Positions 10,501 to 20,790 of a DNA stretch of 64,000 nt are shown here, piece after piece (positions within the stretch are counted from its first letter, which is position 1; each line of letters begins with the position of its first letter). The position numbers and the translations under genes were made by a program. Origin of the DNA: Geminocystis sp. NIES-3709 (GTDB lineage Bacteria > Cyanobacteriota > Cyanobacteriia > Cyanobacteriales > Cyanobacteriaceae); the NCBI RefSeq assembly GCF_001548115.1, contig NZ_AP014821.1:868001-932000 (forward strand), in the 5' to 3' direction. The notes below the pieces were generated by a model that saw only the letters and a list, made by a program, of their open reading frames with translations, made no database searches and had not been told where the DNA came from.

Positions 10501-13500
10501 AGAAATATCCGCATCACTAAACAATCCACCAAATAAGTTGTTGATGGTTTCTCCTTGAATAGTGTTGTTAACTTGATCTTCCTGAATAGAGGTTAAAACA
10601 GAATTTCCCGTAAAACTAGGAGCATCATTAAGGGGAATCACATTAACAGTGGTAGATGATGTTGCAGTTTGTAAACCGCCTTCATTGTCGTTGATAATGA
10701 TATTAAATACTCTGTTGCCACCTACAGGATCATCGGAAGTATTATTAAAACTGATATTGTTGAGAAGTTGTTGAACTGCTACTGCCGTAGAATCTATACC
10801 ATTGAAAGTTATGCTTAAGTCTGTACCATTGCCCCCACCAGAAAAAGTGCCGATCGCATTTCCGTTATAACGAATCTCATTACCAATAACAGTAATACCA
10901 TTAGCTTGGAGGATCGAAAGTTGATCATTGACTGTTACACCAGAAGTATAGACAATAGTTAAAGAACTACCGTTATTATAATCCAAGAGATCGGTATCTG
11001 TATTGGTTAAAGTCATCGTAGGGGCGATCGCCACAGGAGAAGCATTTTCAAGATAATTGATGTTACTACCTGTACCTAAAATCGGAGTGTCATTAACGGG
11101 TAAAACTTGAACTGTTTTAGTAGTAATATTACTGGTAGCAGATCCATCATTAACTACGATAGAAATAACTCGATCGACATTACTAGGGATCTCGCTACTA
11201 TTAGTATAAGTGACGCTACGGAGAGCATTTTGCCACTGTGCAAGAGTAGCAGTTTGTCCGACAGAAGTTAAACTTAAAACCCCATTAACATAGTTACCAG
11301 TAATATTGCCAAAACTAGGATTATTGTTAAATACCAATATATCTTCAGGTAAAAAGTTAGTAATAGATAATGTGGCAGAAGCTAAAGTTAAATTATCGAC
11401 ATCATCAAGAGTTAAACTACCATCCACGATAATAGGAGTAGAAAGAACATTATTACCCTCAGTAAAAGTTGTTACTCCATTGGATGCGGATACCGTAGGA
11501 GGATCATTAACAGGAGTAATATTAACAGTAGTAGAAACAGTGTTAGATAAATTATTCGCTAATTGATTATCATTTATACGATAGGTAATAACTCGATCGA
11601 GATTGGTATTGTAGTTACTAGGATTCTCACTGGTAGAGGAATAATTCGTTGTTTGTAGAACTTGTAAAACATTAGCCTTTGTACCCGTAACAGTATAAAT
11701 TCCATTGCCTTGATTATTAACAACTACTCCTGTCGAGCCTACGGTAAAATCTAATACATCCCCCGTAAAAAAGTCGGTAATGGTGACAGTGGCAGTAAAA
11801 TTATTCGCCACATTAGGCTCGTTTTGATCAATTTCAATATCTGCGATCGAGGCGATATTTTGTCCTACATTAAAAGAGGTTAAACCTTCTGTATAAGTAC
11901 CCGTAACAGGAGAAGCAATCAACGAGATAACAGGGGTATCATTAACAGGGGTGATATTAATAGTAACCGTGTCTGTATCAGTTTGATTTTGATTAGGTAA
12001 AGCATCAGTGTTTCCTAAATCATCAGTAGTAATAGTAATGCTACCCGTACTGAAATTATTATTATAGTTAGGTGTTGGAGCGAAACTTAAACCATTGAGA
12101 CGATTATTAATAGTTGTAATAGTACCAGTAAAAGTCATTGTACTATCATTCGTTCCGTCTCCTGTGGTAAAAGTTAATCCTGTGATTGAAGGAAGACTAA
12201 TTAAGCCATTGGTAGCTGTCAGGGTAACTTGTACAACCAGACTTCCTGCATCTGCATCACTGATAGTTATACGATTACTATTAGTAGCATTAAAAACTCT
12301 AGTGGTATCTTCATTGATAGTTTGAGTAGCGGATTGAAGGTTATTAACAGGGGCATCATTAATGGCAATAACATTAATAGTACCATTTAAGATATTAGAG
12401 TTTAATGCACCTCCTGAACCAATATTTCCACCGTCATTTAACCTTATATTAAAAGTTCGAGTAGGTAATGCACCAGCGTTAGTGGGATTATCACCATTAT
12501 TAGAATAAATCAAATTCTCTAATAATGCTTGTACTGCTTGTTTAGTAGCGCTATTATTTAATGTAATAATTAAGTCCGCACCATTACCTCCGCTCGTTGT
12601 GCCAATATTTGTACCTTGATAGCTTATATTAGAGCCACTTACACCAATTTGACCGACTCCAGTACCTTGATTGCGTACTCGAAGACGATCGCTGCTTAAG
12701 TAAGAGCCTAGTGAGAAGGTGACATTCCCTCCATTAAAATTATTTGCGTCAACATCTATAACCGATGAACCTGTAATTAAAGTTATTCCTGTGGTATTCT
12801 CAGTATAGGTTGTTGTACCGGTTATTCCACTAATAATTGGTGCATCATTAACAGGATTAACCACTACAGTAAGATTTGTCGGATTAGCTGCGATCGCCGT
12901 TTCTCCACCACGATTATTAGTGTTGATAGTTACCCTAGTATTGTTGCTGGTAAAACCTGAGTTATAGGTATCATCTAAAGCTCGAACTTGCAGAGGGGAA
13001 GGTGTACCATTATAATCTTGGACAGGGACAAAACGGATTAAAGTATTAGCTGAAAGGCCAAGAGCATTTCCCATATCGTTGACGACATCAATGGCAAACC
13101 AGTTTGTACCACTATTCGTTGAGTATTCCCAAGTTCCTTCAGTAGCACTATTTGCTGTATTACCAATAATTGCTAAACCAGAAAGGAAGGCCGTAGGGCC
13201 ATCTGGATCGCTAAATAAACCATTAAATAAGGTATTGATCGTTTGTCCATTATTGGTACTAGGATCTTCATTGATAGAAAAACTAGCATTTGCTAAACTA
13301 GGAGCATCATTGAAAACTTGTGTAAACTCAACCGTCGTACTAATAACATTAGAAAGATTATTATTGCTTTGAGTATCATTGATTTGATACTGAATATTGC
13401 GGGAGGGATTTAATTCTATACCGCCAACTATGTTAGTGGGATTATCACTGACAGAAACATAAGTAGTTGATTGTAAAGCAGATAAAATATTAGCTAAAGT

Positions 13501-16500
13501 TGCACTAGTACCACTTAAGGTATAGACATCTCCCGTACCATTAACACTAACATTCACTCCTGATGGTAAGGTAAAGGCTAGTTGATCTCCTGTAAAGAAA
13601 TCACCGATCGTCACTGTAGCGGTTACTAAGTCAGGGAGTTGATTTAAACCAATTTCAATGTCACTGATACTTGTTAAATTTAATCCGACTTGAATAGCTA
13701 AGGCATCTTCCACAGTGGTTTGAACAGCTCCGGCTGTGCCATTTAAAACAGGGGCATCATTGATAGAATTAATGGTAGTAGCTAAAGTTGTAGTGTCTCC
13801 TGACCAACCACCAGTACCACCGATATTTCCTGTTATATTTTGACCTATACCTGCGGTAAATCCGTTACCATCAGATACTCGGATTGTCAATTCCCCCGGA
13901 TTACCATAATAATTAAGTGCTGGAACAAAACGTAATTGAGTATTAGGATTTAGTACTAGAGCATTAGTATCATCTAAACCATTAGGAAGGGCAACCCAAC
14001 CACTGCTACCAGTGTTATATTCCCATGTACCTTGACTCGATATGGAAGTATTCCCAACGATCGCAATACCAGAAAAAGTAGTATCTGCATCTCCTCCTCC
14101 AGTGATATTAGTTTGATCATCGGTAGTATCATTATATTTGCTACCAAAAAGGGTTGTTATCGTTGCCCCTGATGGGTTAATAGTGTCTTCATCTACCGCC
14201 GTTAAGTTTGCAGATATGAGCGGATTATTGATGATAGGGGCATCATTAACATTCGTGATGGGATTACTGGCGATCGTCACATTATTAATAGACCAAGATC
14301 CAGTATTACCAATGCCACCATTACTGGTTAAATTTTTGAGATCGTTACTATTGGTACTAGGGTTTAATACCGAACTACCATCAGCTAATTTAACGGTTAA
14401 AGTGCCGGGATTACCAAAGAAATCAGATTCGGGCAGGAAGCGAATTTGTCGATCGCTAGGAATTATTAATGCACTACTATTCGATAATCCATTAACAGGT
14501 ATATCTGTCCACCCTCCTAAACCATCACTATATTGCCATTTTCCTTGTTCTATAACATAATTAGTACTACCAACGATCGCTACATAACTTAAAGGAGTTT
14601 CATCATCATCACCATTGTTAATGGTTTGATCATCTTTACTATCATCATATTGACTGTTGAGTAATCCTAAAAGTTGTGTGCCACTTGGGTTGGTGGTATC
14701 TTCGGAAATAGTGGCAATGGAGACAATACCTGAAGTTGCCACAGGAGCATCATTGACGGGAGAAACAGAAGGTTGTAGGATAACTTGATTATTTATATCA
14801 CTATAACGAGTTGTGCCTCCAGTGGCATTAGCACCACTAAGGTTCATAAAACCACCAGAACTAATAACTGTGCCAGAACTATCAATTAATCTTGTCGTCA
14901 ACTCTCCCATAGGTGTGCCGTGAAAATCCACCGCCGGTAAAAAACGAATTAAGGCATTATTAGCAAGGATAAGCGCATTATTGAGACTCAATGAAGTACT
15001 AATATCTGTCCATAATGTTTCGTTAACTGACCATTGCCATTTACCCTGACTGGGATTATTAGAACTATTTCCGACGATCGCAACCCCTGATAAAGTGTTC
15101 GGTGATGAACCTTGATTCGCAGTTTGATTATCTCTCTCATCACTAAATTTAGGGTTAAATAAGTTGAATACGGTATTTCCTGTGGGTGTTGTATCTTCAG
15201 GTATAACAGAAGTAACAGGAATAGCATCAATGCGTGTGGGTGCGTCATTAACAGGTCTAACCAGTAGATTAATTATGCGTGTAGTTTCTTTTACTCCGCC
15301 TTCTCCAGAGTTCCCATTGTCGTTGGCTACGATCGTTAAAGTTGCAGGAGGATTACTAAAATTAAAACTATTGAGATAATTATTGTAGTCTGTAGAAGGA
15401 GTATAGGAAAAACCTGCTAAAACTTGGTTAATTTGAGTGATGGTACCGGTTAAAACAATGGTATCAGTGCCATTAGCCCCTCCCGTAATCAAACTGGTAT
15501 TAGTTAAATTAATTGCCCCCGTACTAACCGTTAGGGTAACAGTATTATTATTACTATCAAAAGCATCTAAATCTTTAATACTGATTTGAGGAGGATTGCC
15601 ATTTTTTCCAGTAAATGACGAAGTTTGATCTTCCGTGAGAAAAGCAAAACTAGAGTTATTAGAGGTGATGACTTCTGGTGCATCATTAAGATTAGAAGTC
15701 CTGATTAAAACGTTACGAGTAATTGTATTTTCCTGAAAACTTAATCCCGAACCGTTTTGGTTTTGAGTACCACCATTAGCGGATGTCACTACTCCCGTGT
15801 TTGGATCATAGAGTCGATCGTCCACCGTTACCCCTAGGGAGATAGTACCATTAACATCAGTATTAACTTGATATTGAAGACTATTGACAGTATTTAAAGC
15901 ATTGAGTAAATCTGCTAATGTACCCTCAATCACGAGTTTATTTCCAAATATCCCATTATTGGTAACATTTTGATCTGGATAAGGTAGCCCAGTAGTGGGA
16001 TTAATGAAAGTGATACCAGTGGTGGTATTCAGGGTTAATGCACCATTAGGGTAAGTAATACCTGCAATTAATTGAGGATTAAGAGTTATACGTAATCGAT
16101 CAACTTCTGGGGAGGATACAACGGAAGTATTCAGATTGAGCAAATCAATATCATCAGGAATGATACCAGTGATATTAATAGGTGTATTACCGAAAAAATC
16201 TTGTACTCCCGGAATAGTTAGAGTGGGGACATCATTTCGAGGGTTTACTGTAATTTGATAATCACCATTAATACTACCACCAGCACCATCTCTGACAATA
16301 AAAAAGAATTCATCATCATGATTTTCCGAGCCATCATGTTTATATGTAACTCGATCGTTATCTAAATCACCTTGAGTAAAAGCACTACCTACTCCCAAAG
16401 CTAAACCATTTAAAAATAAAGTACCATACTTGACATTGCCATTAGGTGCAATAACGTATTGACGCTGAATAGTGGTATTATCAGAATCCTGATAGATTAA

Positions 16501-19500
16501 ACGGGATTCATCTCCTAATATACCGTTAGAACCTTTAATGGTTGCGGTTGCTCCCTCTAAAACAATAAGATCTTTTTTCTCTTGGAAAATAGGAGAATCA
16601 TTAATAGGTGCAATATCAATTTCTACGGTGGTGACAGCACTAAGGGCATTAGCTTCTCCAGTATTATCATTAGCTTGAATATTAAAACTATCATTAAAAT
16701 TCTCACTACCATCATGGACATAACGAAATAGATTGCTGTTTAGTTGTGCTTGGGTAATATTAATACTACTTTTATTTAAGTCAGTAATTTGAACAAAACC
16801 ACTACCTTGATCAACTTCCAAATATCCATAAGTAGGTAAATCAATAATTTGAAAAGTTAAACTATTAGGAGTTGCAAAACCAATTCCTTGTTTCTCCCCT
16901 GTGCCATCAACATCACTTAAAGAAAGATAGGTATTGAGACTAGAATCAGGATTAATACCCGTTGTACCACCTTCTCTGACAAAAGGTTTGCCACTAATAT
17001 TAATATTTGGAGAGTCATTTTGAGGAGTGACATCAATATTAAAAATAAAAGAACTACCATTGTTAGTAACAACATTACTGCCATCACTGACAGTAAACTT
17101 AAAATTATCGATAAAGTCTTCATCGCCAGCGTGATCAAAGGTTAATAAACCATCATCTATATCTTTTTGAGTGAAACTATCATAAACTCTTAAGGCAACT
17201 CCATTAAGTCTTAAAATGCCACTGGTAGGAAGTTCAGAGATACGTAAAATAATTTCTTCTGACGGTGGATTATCGGGATCTGTCACTTTGAGAAGAGAGT
17301 TAGTAATAGTAATACTTGATTCTTCATTTAAGGAAACGGTATTAATAGTTATGCCGATACCTGTATTTGTATCAACGATAGGAGGTTGACTCTGATCTCT
17401 CGGTGGAAAATTTTCGCCATTTTCTCCTGAGCCTCTATCTGTATCAGTTTCGATCGTTATGGGAAAAGTAATAGTTTCTAATATATTGCCATTATAAATA
17501 CCACCCTCTCGCAGAGTAGGGTAAGCTGTAATTTCACTATCTCTTACTTGAAAACTAAAGCTGTCATTAAAAACACCTGCTCCACTTTGAAAGAAACGAT
17601 ACCGAATATTTCCAAGATTAAGATCTTGTTGAGTAAAGGTTGCGCCTAGTAATAATCTTTTTTCTATGCCATTGTCGTTATAAAGTAAATAACCGTCATT
17701 GGGAATATCTGTGAGGGTATAGGTTAATTGAGTAACACTAGAATCGGGATCACTAACCTGTAACATTGAAGGAGTGATTGTAACTTGTCTTCCAGTACCA
17801 TTATTGAGAGTTGTTCCCGTGTTATTGATAAGGAAAGGATCGTCATTGTTTGGGATAATATTAAGATCAATAGTGCTAATCGTTGTCTCTGGAATACCTG
17901 TACCACCACCATCGTCGATAACTTCTATGTCAAAACTTTCATTAGGAGGATTACCATTATTAAGATCATTGCCATCATGATCGTAGGTGATGACATCGGT
18001 TGATAAAATAGTTAATCCGCCAAGGGGAACAGAATTGATCGCAATACCGTTTACTTTTAGTGTACCTCGATCGGGCAAGGTAAGAATTTTGAGATTATGG
18101 GGAGTTCCTCCGTCTTGATCTGGATCTGTAATATTTATGGGTATTGTTACCCCTGTTTCTCCTTCATAAAGAGTTTGTTGTGCTACTGCTGTCGGTAATT
18201 GATTTACGGGACTAATAGTAATAGGTATAGTAGTAGATGCGATCGATCCTCCCGCACCATCTTCCACTGTGACATTAAAACTATCAGAAGTAGTGCTTAA
18301 AACTTGACTACCATTATGTTGGTATCTTAATTGAGAAATTTGATCGGCGGAAAAAGTTGACCCCACTACAACTTGAATACCATTAAAGGTAAGAATACCC
18401 CTACTGGGAAGACTATCAATTTTGATGATTAACTGTTGTTCAACGTTGTCAATATCAACTAGATTAAAGTTGCCACTATTACTAAAACTTCCTTGCCCTC
18501 CTTCATCAACCACCAAAGCAGAGGGATTAATAGTTGGAGAATCATTAATAGGGGTGATACTACCAAAAAGTAAAACTTGATTGCTACTATTACTATAGAT
18601 TTCTGTACCGTTATTGCCAGAGACATTCAGAGTATTACCTGATACCACCGCTCCTAATGAGTCATCAAGAAGACGAGCTGTTAATTTGCCAATGTCACCG
18701 TTAAAATCTGGGGTATTAATGACAAAACGAACTGGGGTATCTTTATCCAGTACTAAAGCATTTGTGGTGGTTAAATTTGTAGGAATAGCTATCCAAGTTG
18801 TACCATTAAACCATTGCCATGTTCCGTTCAAGTTAGCTTCATTCTGAACGATCGCAACTCCTGTAAATTCATCAGCGATGCTAACTCCTCCATTTTGAAT
18901 TTGAGCATCCGCCTTATCTTGAAAACCAGCACCAAATAAGGTTATTACTGTAGCTTGACCAGAGCCTGTACTATCTTCATCAGCAAGAAGAATTAAATTA
19001 GGTTTGGTAATGTCTCTAGTAGGGGCATCGTTAATGGCATTAATGCTAGTATTAAGTACTATTACATTATCTTCATTGCTATAGATGGTTGTGTCACCGC
19101 TAGGAGTTACATTAAAGTCTAATATTGTGCCAGTGGTGACTGCCCCTTGAGAATCTTCAATTAAACGAACAGTAAGATTTCCCGGAGTTCCATTGAAGTC
19201 AGAAGTGGGAAGAAAACGAATTAAGGTATTTTTATCTAGTACAAGAGCTTTATCATTGCCTAAATCGTTATCAATATCTATCCATGTTCCATTAAAATAT
19301 TGCCATTTTCCTTGACTGACAACGGAAGTATTTTGTACAATAGCAACTCCGGCTAATTCGTCCGATGAAGTACCTCCATAAAAGGTGTTGCTGTCTGTAC
19401 TGTCAGAAAATCGAGAATCAAAAAGATTAAATACAGTTTCTCCGGATGGATTTAGGCTATCTTCATTCACTGGATTAAGAGTAACAGGGCCTTCTCCGAA

Positions 19501-20790
19501 CACTCTGGGAGCGTCGTTAACTCCATTGATAAACGTAGTAATGGTTACTTCATTATCAGAGTTACTGTAAGGGTTAGTACCACCACTGTTATTTGGATCG
19601 CTTAAGTCAACTCGATCGCCCCAAGACACTGACAAAGCAACAGAATCATCGATTAAACGAACAGTCAGGGGATCAGGAGAACCATTAAAATGGGTAAAGG
19701 GAACAAAACGAATTAAGCTATCTTTATTTAGGACTAAAGCGTTAGTTAAGCCAATAGTCGATTCGATCGTAGTCCAACTTATTCCATTATTATCTGACCA
19801 TTGCCACTCTCCTTCAAAAAAACTTGATCCATTGGCAACAACGGCAATTCCTGCAAGATTATTTCCATCAATATCGCTAAATTTACCATTAAAAAGATTA
19901 TCGATCGTATCTCCTAAAATAGAGCTAGAGTCTTGATCTTCCGTCAAAATAGGGGTTAAATCCGGTGCTTCCATACCTCCTATACGAGTGGGGGCATCAT
20001 TAACTGGATTAACAGTAATATCAATAGTATCTGTGGCGATGGAAAAAGGGGTTTCATTACCATTGATTGTGGTATCCGCAAAACTGCCATTTGTTCCTAT
20101 AGTTTGATCCCATCCTCGAAAAGTTAAACCATTATTAATAGAGCCATTAAAATTAATAGTATTATTGAGTAGATAAACTCGATCGTTTTCGTCTAAAAGA
20201 AGGGCGTTAGATTCGCTAATACCTGTAGCACTTAACCAAGTTGTTCCGTTATTTAAAGAGTAATAGAGAGTGACATTAGGAGAGACTGCCGTAATTGCAA
20301 TACCTTGTAACGCCCCCGCATCTACATCAGAAATATTGGTTGTAAAGTTACTAACTAAGCTACCCACTACACCAACAGGAAGGGTATCTTCATCAACTGT
20401 TAAGTTAAATGTGCCATGAGGAGTTAAAACAGGAGCATCATTAACAGGATTAATGGTAAGATCAACCCCTTGATTGGCATTGGTAAAACCATCATCCGCA
20501 GTAATATTTAAACTAGCCGAACCATTGTAATTACTATTAGGATCATAAATTAGACTTTGAAGGGCAGTATTGACATCTGTTTGATTTCCTGAAAACTCGA
20601 TCGTTGTACCATTATTTTGAGTAATAGTTAATCCAGTCAATGTACCTAAAGAAATACTTCCATTACTAACACTTAGAGTAATGGTAATAGGATTTACTGC
20701 ACCACTGATATTGAGAGTCGAGAAAGATAATAAGGTATCTTCATTGAAAGTGTACACAAATAAATTAGTGTCGTTAATACTAATAGTCAT
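7516..20790 (-). CDS. Giant 4424-residue cadherin-like repeat protein with C-terminal RTX block (probable secreted adhesin)
   Basis: One unbroken frame of 13.3 kb. The protein is a chain of beta-sandwich modules separated by linkers of the form VNDAP; I count about 26 such boundaries. At least three module types recur: one with GxWQxSxDG...W..I.....L.......IRF.P...FNG-like segments, one of CSPG type (LxLNGxxL..G..FTQxDI..G.L.Y.HDG), and one of the type GTLTxLNxxLxxLxYxPxxNYNG. Near residues 4197-4288 come RTX nonapeptides (GGDGNDxLxGxxGND) that bind Ca2+, then a C-terminal DFN..GDKI domain common in cyanobacterial RTX proteins. There is no N-terminal signal peptide, as expected for type I secretion with a C-terminal signal. 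Abundant CGATCG words show long residence in this genome. Adhesion or surface-layer function is inference; secretion partners are not in the window. Confidence 0.85.
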   Translation of the reverse strand: MTISINDTNLFVYTFNEDTLLSFSTLNISGAVNPITITLSVSNGSISLGTLTGLTITQNNGTTIEFSGNQTDVNTALQSLIYDPNSNYNGSASLNITADDGFTNANQGVDLTINPVNDAPVLTPHGTFNLTVDEDTLPVGVVGSLVSNFTTNISDVDAGALQGIAITAVSPNVTLYYSLNNGTTWLSATGISESNALLLDENDRVYLLNNTINFNGSINNGLTFRGWDQTIGTNGSFADTTINGNETPFSIATDTIDITVNPVNDAPTRIGGMEAPDLTPILTEDQDSSSILGDTIDNLFNGKFSDIDGNNLAGIAVVANGSSFFEGEWQWSDNNGISWTTIESTIGLTNALVLNKDSLIRFVPFTHFNGSPDPLTVRLIDDSVALSVSWGDRVDLSDPNNSGGTNPYSNSDNEVTITTFINGVNDAPRVFGEGPVTLNPVNEDSLNPSGETVFNLFDSRFSDSTDSNTFYGGTSSDELAGVAIVQNTSVVSQGKWQYFNGTWIDIDNDLGNDKALVLDKNTLIRFLPTSDFNGTPGNLTVRLIEDSQGAVTTGTILDFNVTPSGDTTIYSNEDNVIVLNTSINAINDAPTRDITKPNLILLADEDSTGSGQATVITLFGAGFQDKADAQIQNGGVSIADEFTGVAIVQNEANLNGTWQWFNGTTWIAIPTNLTTTNALVLDKDTPVRFVINTPDFNGDIGKLTARLLDDSLGAVVSGNTLNVSGNNGTEIYSNSSNQVLLFGSITPINDSPTINPSALVVDEGGQGSFSNSGNFNLVDIDNVEQQLIIKIDSLPSRGILTFNGIQVVVGSTFSADQISQLRYQHNGSQVLSTTSDSFNVTVEDGAGGSIASTTIPITISPVNQLPTAVAQQTLYEGETGVTIPINITDPDQDGGTPHNLKILTLPDRGTLKVNGIAINSVPLGGLTILSTDVITYDHDGNDLNNGNPPNESFDIEVIDDGGGTGIPETTISTIDLNIIPNNDDPFLINNTGTTLNNGTGRQVTITPSMLQVSDPDSSVTQLTYTLTDIPNDGYLLYNDNGIEKRLLLGATFTQQDLNLGNIRYRFFQSGAGVFNDSFSFQVRDSEITAYPTLREGGIYNGNILETITFPITIETDTDRGSGENGENFPPRDQSQPPIVDTNTGIGITINTVSLNEESSITITNSLLKVTDPDNPPSEEIILRISELPTSGILRLNGVALRVYDSFTQKDIDDGLLTFDHAGDEDFIDNFKFTVSDGSNVVTNNGSSFIFNIDVTPQNDSPNINISGKPFVREGGTTGINPDSSLNTYLSLSDVDGTGEKQGIGFATPNSLTFQIIDLPTYGYLEVDQGSGFVQITDLNKSSINITQAQLNSNLFRYVHDGSENFNDSFNIQANDNTGEANALSAVTTVEIDIAPINDSPIFQEKKDLIVLEGATATIKGSNGILGDESRLIYQDSDNTTIQRQYVIAPNGNVKYGTLFLNGLALGVGSAFTQGDLDNDRVTYKHDGSENHDDEFFFIVRDGAGGSINGDYQITVNPRNDVPTLTIPGVQDFFGNTPINITGIIPDDIDLLNLNTSVVSSPEVDRLRITLNPQLIAGITYPNGALTLNTTTGITFINPTTGLPYPDQNVTNNGIFGNKLVIEGTLADLLNALNTVNSLQYQVNTDVNGTISLGVTVDDRLYDPNTGVVTSANGGTQNQNGSGLSFQENTITRNVLIRTSNLNDAPEVITSNNSSFAFLTEDQTSSFTGKNGNPPQISIKDLDAFDSNNNTVTLTVSTGAINLTNTSLITGGANGTDTIVLTGTITQINQVLAGFSYTPSTDYNNYLNSFNFSNPPATLTIVANDNGNSGEGGVKETTRIINLLVRPVNDAPTRIDAIPVTSVIPEDTTPTGNTVFNLFNPKFSDERDNQTANQGSSPNTLSGVAIVGNSSNNPSQGKWQWSVNETLWTDISTSLSLNNALILANNALIRFLPAVDFHGTPMGELTTRLIDSSGTVISSGGFMNLSGANATGGTTRYSDINNQVILQPSVSPVNDAPVATSGIVSIATISEDTTNPSGTQLLGLLNSQYDDSKDDQTINNGDDDETPLSYVAIVGSTNYVIEQGKWQYSDGLGGWTDIPVNGLSNSSALIIPSDRQIRFLPESDFFGNPGTLTVKLADGSSVLNPSTNSNDLKNLTSNGGIGNTGSWSINNVTIASNPITNVNDAPIINNPLISANLTAVDEDTINPSGATITTLFGSKYNDTTDDQTNITGGGDADTTFSGIAIVGNTSISSQGTWEYNTGSSGWVALPNGLDDTNALVLNPNTQLRFVPALNYYGNPGELTIRVSDGNGFTAGIGQNITGNIGGTGGWSGDTTTLATTINSINDAPVLNGTAGAVQTTVEDALAIQVGLNLTSISDIEIGLNQLPDLVTATVTIGDFFTGDQLAFTLPSGVNVSVNGTGDVYTLSGTSATLANILSALQSTTYVSVSDNPTNIVGGIELNPSRNIQYQINDTQSNNNLSNVISTTVEFTQVFNDAPSLANASFSINEDPSTNNGQTINTLFNGLFSDPDGPTAFLSGLAIIGNTANSATEGTWEYSTNSGTNWFAIDVVNDMGNALGLSANTLIRFVPVQDYNGTPSPLQVRALDDTYNSGFTSNNTRVTINTNNRGGETAIAANPTNLTVVVNPVNDAPIISGITGTTTYTENTTGITLITGSSVIDVDANNFNGGNVTFSLGSYLSSDRLRVRNQGTGVGQIGVSGSNISYQGTNIGTTSGGNGADLIITLNNSATKQAVQALLENLIYSNNGDNPTNAGALPTRTFNIRLNDGGNIGSGGALNSNILNGTINVIAINDAPVNNLQSATQTINEDTTRVFNATNSNRITISDADAGSLVVQVTLTATNGLISLPSITGLTFTTGDGTNDSTMTFTGTITTINNRLNGLSFAPTPNYNNNFSTGSITITTDDLGNTDALPNQNQTDTDTVTINITPVNDTPVISLIASPVTGTYTEGLTSFNVGQNIASIADIEIDQNEPNVANNFTATVTITDFFTGDVLDFTVGSTGVVVNNQGNGIYTVTGTKANVLQVLQTTNYSSTSENPSNYNTNLDRVITYRINDNQLANNLSNTVSTTVNITPVNDPPTVSASNGVTTFTEGNNVLSTPIIVDGSLTLDDVDNLTLASATLSITNFLPEDILVFNNNPSFGNITGNYVNGVLSLTSVGQTATLAQWQNALRSVTYTNSSEIPSNVDRVISIVVNDGSATSNITTKTVQVLPVNDTPILGTGSNINYLENASPVAIAPTMTLTNTDTDLLDYNNGSSLTIVYTSGVTVNDQLSILQANGITVIGNEIRYNGNAIGTFSGGGNGTDLSITFNGIDSTAVAVQQLLNNISFNNTSDDPVGGNRVFNIIINDNEGGLQTATSSTTVNVIPLNDAPSFTGNSVLTSIQEDQVNNTIQGETINNLFGGLFSDADISTASFNGIAVVGNTANSLTEGTWQYSTNGINWFNIGVVNDGTNAISLSTITQLRFIPIPDYNGNPTPLEVRALDNTYVSGFTNGAVRVNIDTTTNGGTTPIAGSTNILETTVIPVNDTPTLAIPGTQTLDSGTNITFSDSNAQPNGITIDDMVDLLYGGNNDFTMTLTVTKNGNPDGSLTLNNPLLYPSLIISGNNSSSITLRGTKEDINSVIDGLSYSPSNSNSEQSAILDITVFDNANGGIAIGGFGNGITVNKQIIINVSNINEPSDIISPLAITAIEDTPFNFSGINSISFDDRDDFGQELEVTLSLVDQNSTLTNNGIFTLSNINGLTVVNGNGSNFVTLRGAETDLNNALASLIYQGSQDYNTTNGGNNRLKIVIDDLGNTGQSPLGSTTNLVTREINITVTPVNDAPIASGSPQIDPVLQTNTNPPGALIGTLLQPNYDDSADNQISNQGSSSTAFAGIAIVGNTANASTQGVWQYAIASSSTVWYNIPTTLSNISALVLSRNAKIRFKPNPDFSGTPAPLQVHLADSYQPIPLSANTNISNLKDLSIVGGSSIWSANTIDISAVITEVNAPPIIDNLEGDAVSILPGGTTVIDQGGDAIMFDRQGLKSGGIFTVSLGGIGVSSGDTLSFGSGVSVTGNTLSIGGFDIGSIDLVNNGEDGKPLVINFTKDLSDTEADTLIQNINFTASNNLGIRSISFNVTDGDTLDSPNLRSNTAIAFVHVGNTPIIYDSTMEGDINNQVRSDILKGTNPSQKINGITVNGNDLIYGKGANDILYGYKGDDLMIGGDGNDTVDASDGNDILLGSSGNDLLNGGNGDDLLFGGDDNDSLNGGAGNDYMSGGLGRDTLTGSTGTDQYDYRNYQDSLFGPTTTQPMYDLIMDFNVTHGDKILTDNSITGLIKFNQNSQLIMSGNVLNVSSINNALSTTAFGLDTAALLRLGTTTRYFLAIDHDGISGFDAEKDSLMEIRTTGSTIAVTHNNFNHNIFHSF
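7925..8200 (-). repeat. RTX (hemolysin-type) calcium-binding nonapeptide block inside the giant protein
   Basis: This stretch encodes about nine to ten GGxGxDxLx nonapeptides (for example GGDGNDTVD, GSSGNDLLN, GGAGNDYMS). Such repeats fold into a Ca2+-bound beta-roll and mark type I secretion substrates. They sit about 137 residues before the C-terminus, where the uncleaved secretion signal is expected. Confidence 0.9.

Noticed and set aside
7516-20790. Many short frames on the + strand opposite the giant gene
   Set aside because: They are by-products of the biased Asn/Thr/Ser/Gly-rich coding of the adhesin; none has a domain or ribosome binding site.
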